Virus record (IMG/VR): IMGVR_UViG_3300037882_001642
Coordinates: 1-31,020 of that record
Reading direction: 5' to 3' (one strand)
DNA length: 31,020 nucleotides
Origin: a virus
Position numbers and translations under genes: made by a program. This document shows positions 25,846 to 31,020 of the stretch, piece by piece (the stretch's first letter is position 1; each line of letters begins with the position of its first letter). Under the pieces are notes generated by a model. The model was not told the DNA's origin, did no database searches, and saw only the letters and a program-made list of their open reading frames with translations.

Positions 25846-25859
25846 TTATATGGTTAATT
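25846..25859 (+). promoter_or_regulatory. 14-bp intergenic motif, copy 2, upstream of the tail fibre gene
   Basis: TTATATGGTTAATT is identical to 5595-5608 and lies 19 nt before the fibre start codon (18 nt in copy 1), again followed by a GGAG site. It starts 5 nt after the giant gene's stop. Possible phage promoter; not a good sigma70 match. Confidence 0.4.
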
Positions 25860-25878
25860 GACTTCACTGGAGAACGCT

Positions 25879-28413
25879 ATGACCATAGATACCACCAGTC
25901 CCATTGTTTCCCTCACTGGCGACAATGTGACGACCCAGTTCTCGTTCCCCTTCGTTGTTTCAGATGCAAGTCACATCCAAGTCACTATTCAAGATAGAAG
26001 TGTGACCCCTTATGTTGACTCTGTTGTTATCAGCACCTCTTACACGGTTGACTTGACCAACAAAAGAGTAACCTATCCCATCACTGGCACACCGCTCAGA
26101 GCCAATCAAGCTATTATTATTGAGCGGATTGTTCCCCTTGAACAAACAACCGACCTTCGCAATCAGTCAGGTTTTTTTGCTGAGGACTTTGAAGACTCGC
26201 TTGATTATCTCACAATGATGGTTCAACAGCTTGATGCCAAAGTAAAACGTGCGATGATTGCCCCCGTTGGCTCATCTCTTGACCTCGATGCTTTCCTTAC
26301 TGAGTACAATGATGCTACTGACCGTATTAATGATGCTATTGCTCAGCTTGCTGTTGCCTTCTTTACAGATGTCTTCACTGCATCAGGCACAACTTTTACT
26401 CTAACTCAAACTCACAATGGACGATTACTTCGCTCAAGCCCACCGACAGCAGGCCAACTTGTTACCCTTCCTTTAACAGCATCCCTTCAACTACCCTACC
26501 AAATCTGTGTTAAAAAACAGGGTGGGACTGGTACGATGACGGCTGTACCGTCAGGAACAGATACGATTGATGGTTTAACATCCGTTGCCATTTCCACAAC
26601 AGGCGAATGGATTTTCCTTGTTGCTGACGGGTCGGGGGCAACCGCAGGAGACTGGACAGTGGTTCGGAACTCAAACGTAGGGTCTGCTTCCGTTGCTGAT
26701 GCGTCCGTCACCACAGCCAAGCTCGCAGACCTTGCTGTGACCGCAGCTAAGATTGCAGCAGGTACAATTACCCTGAGCAAGATTACCAATCAGACAGCCT
26801 CCAGCTTGCTGGGAGTAGCAGGTGCAACAGACGCTACCCTAGCCCCTATCGTTATCAGCGAGAACAGCTTCCCTGCACGGGCAACAGGAGGTACACTTAA
26901 ACCCTTCACCTTCGGAGCAGGATTCACCGTCAATGACGGCACAAGCACTGTCAGTGTAGCAGGGGGAGGTGGCACACCAGATGATAACTCAGTCAGCACC
27001 GTCAAGATTCAAAACAATGCTGTTACAAATGCCAAGCTTGCCACAGATGCGGTAGCTCAAGCCAATATAGCAGACAATGCTGTTGGTACGGCAGAAGTCA
27101 TCAACTCCGCTATCACCTACGCTAAAATCCAAAACGTAGCTGCTTACAATATCGTCTGTAACCCTACAGCATCTTCTACTGCTCCATCAGGTCTTGCCCT
27201 TGCTAACAATTCGATTGTTGCCAAAGGCACTGGAAATGTGAAGAGCTTTGCCCTTACAGGATTCACTTTCGATGATACAGGGAATGGCATTACCTACGCT
27301 GACGCAGGGGTAACCTTACCCAAAATTGCGACCCAAGCAGCAACCAGTATCGTAGGAAATCCGACAGCAGGAACGGCTAGCCCCACCGCCATTCCACTTG
27401 CCAATAACACTGTTCCAGCCAAGAAAGCAGGGTTACTCAGAGCCTTTACTTTGGATAATGGCTTTCAGATGTATGATGATGCAACCTCCAAATTCCTTAT
27501 CATGCCTGACATTCCATTGATTGGTGGACGGCTTACCGTATCGTCAACACTTCCCGTGCCAGACGTACAGGCCACAGACCCTATTGGATATGATGACGGT
27601 GGTACTGGAACGGCGACCTTGTATTACCTACCATTTGAACACAACAAGATTACCCTGTATGACGACACGATTTCTCTATGGCGTGTCTGTACTTTCACGT
27701 CTGTTTCAATGTCTATCAGCACAGCCTCAGCAGGTACAATGTATGACGTGTTTGCTGAGTTTAATGGAACAACATCAGGGTTTACGATGGTGTTTGTTGC
27801 TTGGCAAACAACAACGACCCGTGGGACAGGTAGCCCCCTTGCCTTGCAAGATGGTATCTGGGTTTCAAGTGGTAATCCCAAACGTCGTTATCTTGGTTCG
27901 TTCTATTGCTCAGTTGCTGGGACGTGTCTTGATAACAAACGACAACGTCATTCGTGGAATTTCTACAATCGAGTTAGTCGCCCTCTTGCTGTCTGGGACA
28001 CAACAGCAACTAACTCATGGACATATACCCCTGCAACAGGTGGGACGTGGCGTGTGTCTAATAACGTCGGTGCAACCAATCGTATCGAAGTCTGTCGTGG
28101 TTTTGACGATGAAGCGATTAATGCTACTTTTTCACAGGACGTGAAATCTGGGTCAACTTCTGCAAACGTAGGGATTGGTATCGGTCGTAGTGCCACTGTT
28201 AACGATGTTAACATCATGACAAGCTTATCTACGTTGCAAGTTCCCCTTACCGTCAGCTATCACGGTAAAATGGGACTTGGTTACAGGGTTCTCTATATGC
28301 AGGAGTACAATTCAGTCAACACCAGTGCTGGTACATTCTATATCTGGCCAACCGCTGATACGGGTTACGGTGGCGTACCTTTTGCAGGAATGACTGCCAA
28401 TGTTAGATGTTAA
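25879..28413 (+). CDS. Tail fibre protein with T7 gp17-like N-terminus, 844 aa
   Basis: This is the probable receptor-binding fibre. The N-terminal ~130 residues resemble the T7 gp17 anchor that attaches to the nozzle: QFSFPFVVSDASHIQVTIQD, then ITGTPLRANQAIIIERIVPL, and the helical FAEDFEDSLDYLTMMVQQLD. The shaft contains short Ala-rich repeats (ADASVTTAKLADLAVTAAKI type) alternating with three longer repeats, beginning at about residues 305, 420 and 486. These share 'SxxGNPTA...PxAIxLxNNxxxAK...' and end in FTF/FTL-D. The C-terminal ~250 residues, Trp/Thr-rich, are probably the trimeric tip and are not recognised. The start is ATG 25879 with GGAGAA upstream; an in-frame TTG at 25858 is rejected for lack of a binding site. 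Confidence 0.85.
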   Translation: MTIDTTSPIVSLTGDNVTTQFSFPFVVSDASHIQVTIQDRSVTPYVDSVVISTSYTVDLTNKRVTYPITGTPLRANQAIIIERIVPLEQTTDLRNQSGFFAEDFEDSLDYLTMMVQQLDAKVKRAMIAPVGSSLDLDAFLTEYNDATDRINDAIAQLAVAFFTDVFTASGTTFTLTQTHNGRLLRSSPPTAGQLVTLPLTASLQLPYQICVKKQGGTGTMTAVPSGTDTIDGLTSVAISTTGEWIFLVADGSGATAGDWTVVRNSNVGSASVADASVTTAKLADLAVTAAKIAAGTITLSKITNQTASSLLGVAGATDATLAPIVISENSFPARATGGTLKPFTFGAGFTVNDGTSTVSVAGGGGTPDDNSVSTVKIQNNAVTNAKLATDAVAQANIADNAVGTAEVINSAITYAKIQNVAAYNIVCNPTASSTAPSGLALANNSIVAKGTGNVKSFALTGFTFDDTGNGITYADAGVTLPKIATQAATSIVGNPTAGTASPTAIPLANNTVPAKKAGLLRAFTLDNGFQMYDDATSKFLIMPDIPLIGGRLTVSSTLPVPDVQATDPIGYDDGGTGTATLYYLPFEHNKITLYDDTISLWRVCTFTSVSMSISTASAGTMYDVFAEFNGTTSGFTMVFVAWQTTTTRGTGSPLALQDGIWVSSGNPKRRYLGSFYCSVAGTCLDNKRQRHSWNFYNRVSRPLAVWDTTATNSWTYTPATGGTWRVSNNVGATNRIEVCRGFDDEAINATFSQDVKSGSTSANVGIGIGRSATVNDVNIMTSLSTLQVPLTVSYHGKMGLGYRVLYMQEYNSVNTSAGTFYIWPTADTGYGGVPFAGMTANVRC

Positions 28414-28422
28414 GGAGGTTTT

Positions 28423-28818
28423 ATGAAACTTGAGGAAATTGAGACCGCTATTCTAACCGCAGGTGTAATTGGCATTCTAAGCCTGCTTATTCGTAACCTT
28501 TTCACAACCAACCCACGCATCAGCGAGAACGAGAGAAAGATTGTAGAAATTATGGGAATAATCGAAAGCATGAAGCTACGTTCAATAGAGCAATTCAATA
28601 GATTGGAATTAGCGGATAAAGACACTCGCCAAGAATTAATAAAAACATCATCTGAAATCCGTGAGGAGTTCCAAAAAGAAATCATAGAGGTAAACGTCCG
28701 ATTTGACCGATTGGAACAAAAATTAGACAATGGTCTCAATCACCTCAACCTTCAGATTTCCAATCTTCTTACCGCTGTTCTCGCCATCAAAGGAGATTCC
28801 CATGCAGACAAGCCCTAA
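28423..28818 (+). CDS. Membrane-anchored coiled-coil protein in the lysis cassette (holin or spanin candidate), 131 aa
   Basis: One N-terminal membrane segment (about residues 10-26, LTAGVIGILSLLIRNLF) is followed by a long charged coiled coil (35-120, for example EIREEFQKEIIEVNVRFDRL). It is not clearly assigned to a named family. An inner-membrane spanin has the same design, as do some single-pass holins. A perfect AAGGAGG lies before ATG 28423. The 3' end overlaps the endolysin start by 17 nt, indicating a lysis operon. No separate outer-membrane spanin is seen. Confidence 0.65.
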   Translation: MKLEEIETAILTAGVIGILSLLIRNLFTTNPRISENERKIVEIMGIIESMKLRSIEQFNRLELADKDTRQELIKTSSEIREEFQKEIIEVNVRFDRLEQKLDNGLNHLNLQISNLLTAVLAIKGDSHADKP

Positions 28819-29251
28819 CGGAATCGCCTTAATCAAAGAAGTTGAGGGCTTAATCCTCAACGCCTATCTCGACACAGGGAAGGTCAAAACTATTGGATAT
28901 GGCCACGTTATCTTGGAGGGGCAACCCCTCAAGATTAGTGAAAAAACAGCCGAGCGTTATCTAGCTGAAGACATCAAGATAGCCGAGAAGCTGGTCAACC
29001 GATACATCCGCCTCGAAATCACAAGCCAGAACCAGTATGACGCTTTGGTTAGCTTCGCTTTTAACCTCGGTCGCCAAGGGTTCGTCAATAAGGACGGGTC
29101 ACATACAGGCATCCGCCTCAAACACAACGCAGGTCTATTTGATGAAGTGCCTGAGCAATTCCTTCGTTGGAAAAAAGACAACGGCCAAGTCATAGACGGT
29201 CTAATTAACCGCCGTAAGAAAGAAATCGCAATGTACAGGGGGGAAAGATGA
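28802..29251 (+). CDS. Endolysin, T4-type lysozyme (GH24), 149 aa
   Basis: Cleaves the MurNAc-GlcNAc bonds of peptidoglycan at the end of infection. The N-terminus has the family catalytic pattern: Glu in KEVEGLILNAYLD, Asp in the same stretch (YLDTGKVKT), and Thr in KTIGYGH. Further family signatures are YDALVSFAFNLGRQGF in the middle and LRWKKDNGQVIDGLINRRKK near the end. There is no signal peptide or membrane segment, so it should need a holin. The start ATG 28802 has AAAGGAG 7-8 nt upstream; a longer in-frame ORF from 28730 would lie inside the upstream gene without a site. It overlaps the next gene by ATGA. Confidence 0.93.
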   Translation: MQTSPNGIALIKEVEGLILNAYLDTGKVKTIGYGHVILEGQPLKISEKTAERYLAEDIKIAEKLVNRYIRLEITSQNQYDALVSFAFNLGRQGFVNKDGSHTGIRLKHNAGLFDEVPEQFLRWKKDNGQVIDGLINRRKKEIAMYRGER

Positions 29252-29433
29252 AGCTACCATTTACCACACTTGCAGGACTTATCATGATGATTGTGGGAAC
29301 ATTTATCGTCTTTATCAAAGGGGACATCTTAAATGGTTCAGGACTCATTGTCGGTGGGGCTGGATTTATTAAAACTGCGGAAGTACAGACCTTCATGGAT
29401 GGGTTCAGAGAACCGCCGAAGGATAATATTTAA
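29248..29433 (+). CDS. Small membrane protein, holin-like, 61 aa
   Basis: Two hydrophobic segments (residues 6-23, TTLAGLIMMIVGTFIVFI, and 31-43, GSGLIVGGAGFIK) with a charged C-terminus. This layout is common in small holins, which time release of the endolysin across the inner membrane. It overlaps the endolysin stop (ATGA), so it belongs to the lysis operon. The stop codon (29431-29433) directly abuts the 3' end of a tRNA on the opposite strand. I infer holin from size, topology and position. Confidence 0.6.
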   Translation: MKLPFTTLAGLIMMIVGTFIVFIKGDILNGSGLIVGGAGFIKTAEVQTFMDGFREPPKDNI

Positions 29434-29510
29434 TGGTGCATTCCGAGGGACTCAAACCCCCAACCTTTGGCTTCGTAGGCCATTGCTCTATTCCGTTGAG
29501 CTAGGAATGC
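29434..29510 (-). tRNA. tRNA-Arg (ACG)
   Basis: Full cloverleaf on the minus strand, 77 nt with encoded CCA. The acceptor is GCATTCC/GGAATGC (perfect). The D stem is GCTC/GAGC. The anticodon loop CTACGAA has U33 and A37 and gives ACG. The T arm is GGGGG/CCCTC with a TTTGAGT loop. Pair 27-43 is A-A. CGT Arg codons are frequent in the structural genes here, so supplementing this codon fits. Confidence 0.85.
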
Positions 29511-29512
29511 GA

Positions 29513-29589
29513 TGGTCTGCGTGACTGGATTCGAACCAATGCCCTAGGATTCCAAGTCCTATACTCTAACCAGACTGAGCTACACACAG
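29513..29589 (-). tRNA. tRNA-Pro (TGG)
   Basis: 77 nt with encoded CCA. The acceptor is CTGTGTG/CACGCAG with one G-U pair. The D stem is GCTC/GAGT. The anticodon stem is TAGGA/TCCTA with loop CTTGGAA, giving TGG. The T arm is CTGG/CCAG-like with the canonical TTCGAAT loop. It starts 2 nt from the Arg gene on the genome. Confidence 0.88.
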
Positions 29590-29590
29590 A

Positions 29591-29650
29591 AATAATCAAC
29601 GGCCTTACTGTCAGATTTCAGGGTTGAAAAAAGCAAGACCGTTGATTATT
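29591..29650. repeat. Inverted repeat between tRNA genes, possible terminator or processing hairpin
   Basis: AATAATCAACGG (29591-29602) is a perfect 12-bp inverted match to CCGTTGATTATT (29639-29650), extended by 3 more pairs after one mismatch. The loop is about 28 nt. On the plus strand it is followed by GAGTTTGTTTT, so it may stop transcription coming from the lysis genes. On the minus strand it separates tRNA-Pro from the tRNA-like gene at 29661. Confidence 0.6.
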
Positions 29651-29660
29651 GAGTTTGTTT

Positions 29661-29735
29661 TGGCCGAAGGGTCAGGACTTGCACCGTGACATTCATGGAG
29701 AAACCCCCATCATTCTACTCTTGAACTACCTTCGA
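29661..29735 (-). tRNA. Degenerate tRNA-like gene, possibly Glu (TTC)
   Basis: 75 nt ending in GGCCA. The D arm (GTTC/GAAT) is good. The acceptor pairs only if shifted: six pairs of CGAAGG with CCTTCG, or seven without a discriminator. The anticodon stem is ATGG/CCAT with only 8 nt between the 4-bp arms (9 expected). Its loop GGTTTCT could read TTC (Glu) or TCT (Arg). The T stem has a bulged C, and the T loop is TGCAAGT instead of TTC-. I think it is decayed or unusually processed. Confidence 0.5.
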
Positions 29736-29741
29736 TAAAAA

Positions 29742-29839
29742 TGGCATCGGGGGTTGGAGTTGCACCAACGACCTCCGCCGTCATGGGATGGGATGTCACC
29801 CCATTAATGCGGTGTTCTATCTAGCTGAACTACCCCAAT
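29742..29839 (-). tRNA. tRNA-like gene with ~21-nt insertion in the anticodon loop (Asp-like body)
   Basis: 98 nt with encoded GCCA. The acceptor is ATTGGGG/CCCCGAT (one G-U). D arm GTTC/GAAC with loop AGCTAGATA. The T arm is GTTGG/CCAAC with loop TGCAACT. The variable loop is AGGTC. The anticodon stem is CCGC/GCGG, but 30 nt lie between these arms where 9 are normal. Inside that insertion, ATGGG and CCCAT form a 5-bp hairpin with loop GTGACAT, itself shaped like an anticodon arm (GAC, with U33). The true anticodon cannot be fixed from the sequence. The D arm and G73 resemble tRNA-Asp. Confidence 0.6.
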
Positions 29840-29843
29840 TTAA

Positions 29844-29941
29844 TGGCAGCAGGGGCTAGACTTGAACTAGCGACCTTCACGGCTGGCAAGGGTATACAGA
29901 AGCCCTAAACCGTGATGCTCTACCAACTGAGCTACCCCACC
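29844..29941 (-). tRNA. tRNA-like gene with ~22-nt insertion in the anticodon loop
   Basis: 98 nt with encoded GCCA. The acceptor is GGTGGGG/CCCTGCT with several G-U pairs. The D stem is GCTC/GAGC with loop AGTTGGTA. The T arm is GCTAG/CTAGC with the canonical loop TTCAAGT, and the variable loop is AGGTC. The anticodon stem TCACGG/CCGTGA is a perfect 6 bp, yet encloses 27 nt where 5 are normal. The insertion can form an inner AGGG/CCCT helix. If precisely removed, loops giving CCA (Trp), TCA or TTA anticodons are all possible. It is the promoter-proximal gene of the cluster. Confidence 0.6.
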
Positions 29942-30025
29942 TCACCTACAGGCTGTTCGTAACAATTCGATGCCTGCAAATGCTGATTTTTGAACTCACC
30001 GTTATTCACAGTTAATTCACTATCC

Positions 30026-30053
30026 TTTATACAGTGATTCGCTTTATTGTCAA
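30026..30053 (-). promoter_or_regulatory. Sigma70-type promoter for the tRNA cluster
   Basis: On the minus strand a perfect -35 TTGACA (30053-30048) is followed after 16 nt by TATAAA (30031-30026; 5 of 6 to the -10 consensus). It points at the tRNA genes, whose first member begins about 85 nt downstream of the -10. The -35 box contains the TGA stop of the upstream lyase gene. The leader (29942-30025) shows a GTGAAT direct repeat but no other feature. Confidence 0.75.
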
Positions 30054-31020
30054 CCTTCTGTATAACCTGTTCCAATCCCAGAAATCGTGACCCATTTTTG
30101 ATTATACAATAGCTCCCAAAACCAAGGGCTTCCACTAACCCCTGCTGTCAGCTCATTTGTTGCATTGGCATTAGGAAACCGCTTAATCCACGGGGCAAAG
30201 TACGCAGCATTTCTTGTGCTTTTGAAACCACAGTCTCCACCTGTACAATTTGCTAACAAGAACGCATTGTATGGTGATGTTGTGGGGTCGTTCGTCATTT
30301 CAACAATTTTAGTAAACGCTTCATTAATACGAGTCCCAGCATCCGTAGTATAAACATCAATCCCTTCTTTCTTTAAAGTCTCAGCAATAACAGTGTAAGA
30401 GTGCATGGTAAAATGAGAATAACCAATACCAGAGACCCCTTTGCGAGTAGGGTGATTACAATACTGGTTCGTATCACTGCGACAGATTTCATCTACAAAG
30501 TAATAATCAGGCAAAGTCACGGCACTATTCATAGGGTCTTTGATTTGACCGACCTGTTCAAAGACCATTTCTTCCCAACGCTGAGCAGACGCATCAAGTA
30601 AAGTTCTATCGTGAAGAAAAGCACCAGCCGTCGCTTCCATGGCCAATCCCCATGTTGCCACGTTGTTTGTGTAGTATGACCGTGAAGCAGGGATACAGAC
30701 ATCGCTTAGGAAACGAGCAAAATGCCTGTCACTCCATCCATTTGCTTCTTTGACCCATGTTGCCCCTACAATGAAGTACGGCATATAGAATCCAAGCTGA
30801 CCTTGTGCTGCAATTCCATTTATCCGCTTTAATGTTTTTGCCCATGCGTCCAAGATGGCCTGAGCATGAGCCGCATACTTCACGTCCCCTGTAATCCGAT
30901 AGCACGCCCCTGCACGATACACGAGTCGAGCCTGAGCATCCATAAGAGACGCTGCTGTGGTTGGTGTTTCATTCTCAGTGTTGTATGACTCCTCAGTTGA
31001 GAAGGCCGTGAAGGGGTTAG
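30050..31020 (-). CDS. Alginate lyase-like (PL5-type) polysaccharide lyase, 5'-truncated by window edge
   Basis: At least 322 residues are visible; the frame stays open to the window edge at 31020, so the true start lies outside and an internal ATG at 30943 is not the likely start. PL5 lyases cut mannuronate-rich alginate by beta-elimination. Features of that fold: WAKTLKRING and QGQLGFYMPYFIVGATW helices, then the active-site-like NNVATWGLAMEATAGAFL (PL5 has an NNHxYW motif), and GYSHFTMHSYTVIAETLKKE matching the later H-Y-H-F region. NNVATW lacks the His of the canonical motif, so substrate or mechanism may differ. A role as depolymerase against host exopolysaccharide is inferred. It is encoded opposite to the structural genes, immediately upstream of the tRNA promoter. 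Confidence 0.75.
   Translation of the reverse strand, partial: NPFTAFSTEESYNTENETPTTAASLMDAQARLVYRAGACYRITGDVKYAAHAQAILDAWAKTLKRINGIAAQGQLGFYMPYFIVGATWVKEANGWSDRHFARFLSDVCIPASRSYYTNNVATWGLAMEATAGAFLHDRTLLDASAQRWEEMVFEQVGQIKDPMNSAVTLPDYYFVDEICRSDTNQYCNHPTRKGVSGIGYSHFTMHSYTVIAETLKKEGIDVYTTDAGTRINEAFTKIVEMTNDPTTSPYNAFLLANCTGGDCGFKSTRNAAYFAPWIKRFPNANATNELTAGVSGSPWFWELLYNQKWVTISGIGTGYTEG

Noticed and set aside
27521-28144. 207-codon open frame within the fibre gene
   Set aside because: Another-frame shadow of the fibre tip, with no ribosome binding site and no recognisable domain.
28730-28801. Longer endolysin start at 28730
   Set aside because: The extension has no binding site and overlaps the coiled-coil gene; ATG 28802 gives the usual GH24 start.
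29742-29941. The two 98-nt tRNAs as ordinary class II tRNAs (Leu, Ser, Tyr) with long variable arms
   Set aside because: A normal AGGTC variable loop follows the anticodon stem directly; the extra bases are enclosed by the anticodon stem, not placed after it.
29434-29941. tRNA genes as prophage attachment site
   Set aside because: No integrase is in the window and no partial tRNA duplicate is seen; five linked genes with encoded CCA are better read as phage tRNAs.
1-31020. CRISPR array, insertion sequence or retron
   Set aside because: No regularly spaced repeats, transposase or reverse transcriptase were found on either strand.

Overview
The window is a stretch of a tailed double-stranded DNA phage (podovirus morphology). 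Two signatures support this. The tail and internal-core order is T7-like: portal, scaffold, capsid, tail tube A, nozzle B, acyltransferase-like protein, then three or four internal virion proteins ending in a 2376-residue giant. The head proteins resemble the Bordetella BPP-1 group (Bbp19-, Bbp17- and Bbp16-like small protein, capsid and cement protein). A lytic transglycosylase in the internal core and an alginate-lyase-like depolymerase point to a Gram-negative, probably encapsulated, host. I cannot name the host. There is no integrase, repressor or host chromosomal gene in view.

Layout. 1-2600: three unrecognised or weakly recognised genes on the plus strand, with two terminator-like hairpins and a promoter-like site before the packaging genes. 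2629-5578: terminase small and large subunits. 5627-9647: a small virion protein, portal, Bbp19-like protein, scaffold and major capsid protein. 9658-18717: cement protein, tail proteins A and B, and the internal virion proteins, one carrying a transglycosylase. 18710-25840: the giant internal/ejection protein with ParB-like and HExxH domains. 25879-28413: tail fibre. 28423-29433: lysis cassette (membrane coiled-coil protein, GH24 endolysin, small membrane protein). 29434-29941: five tRNA or tRNA-like genes on the minus strand. 30050 to the right edge: a minus-strand alginate-lyase-like enzyme cut by the window end. Plus-strand genes are tightly packed, often with ATGA or TAATG overlaps.

The most striking object is in terL. 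The Walker A motif is interrupted by a 320-residue intein (3311-4270). Its sense-strand centre looks like filler and shows no endonuclease. Instead, a 275-codon gene for a helix-turn-helix plus HNH endonuclease lies on the opposite strand, entirely inside the intein (4142 to 3315). It has its own ribosome binding site and a weak promoter-like site inside the C-terminal splicing-block DNA. The same DNA would therefore encode a self-splicing protein element on one strand and its probable homing enzyme on the other.

A second notable object is the tRNA cluster. Two adjacent tRNA-like genes (29742-29839 and 29844-29941, both 98 nt) have good acceptor, D and T arms and an encoded CCA, but about 21-22 extra nucleotides inside the anticodon loop. 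A third (29661-29735) looks degenerate. The cluster is preceded by a consensus-like promoter whose -35 box overlaps the stop codon of the lyase gene.
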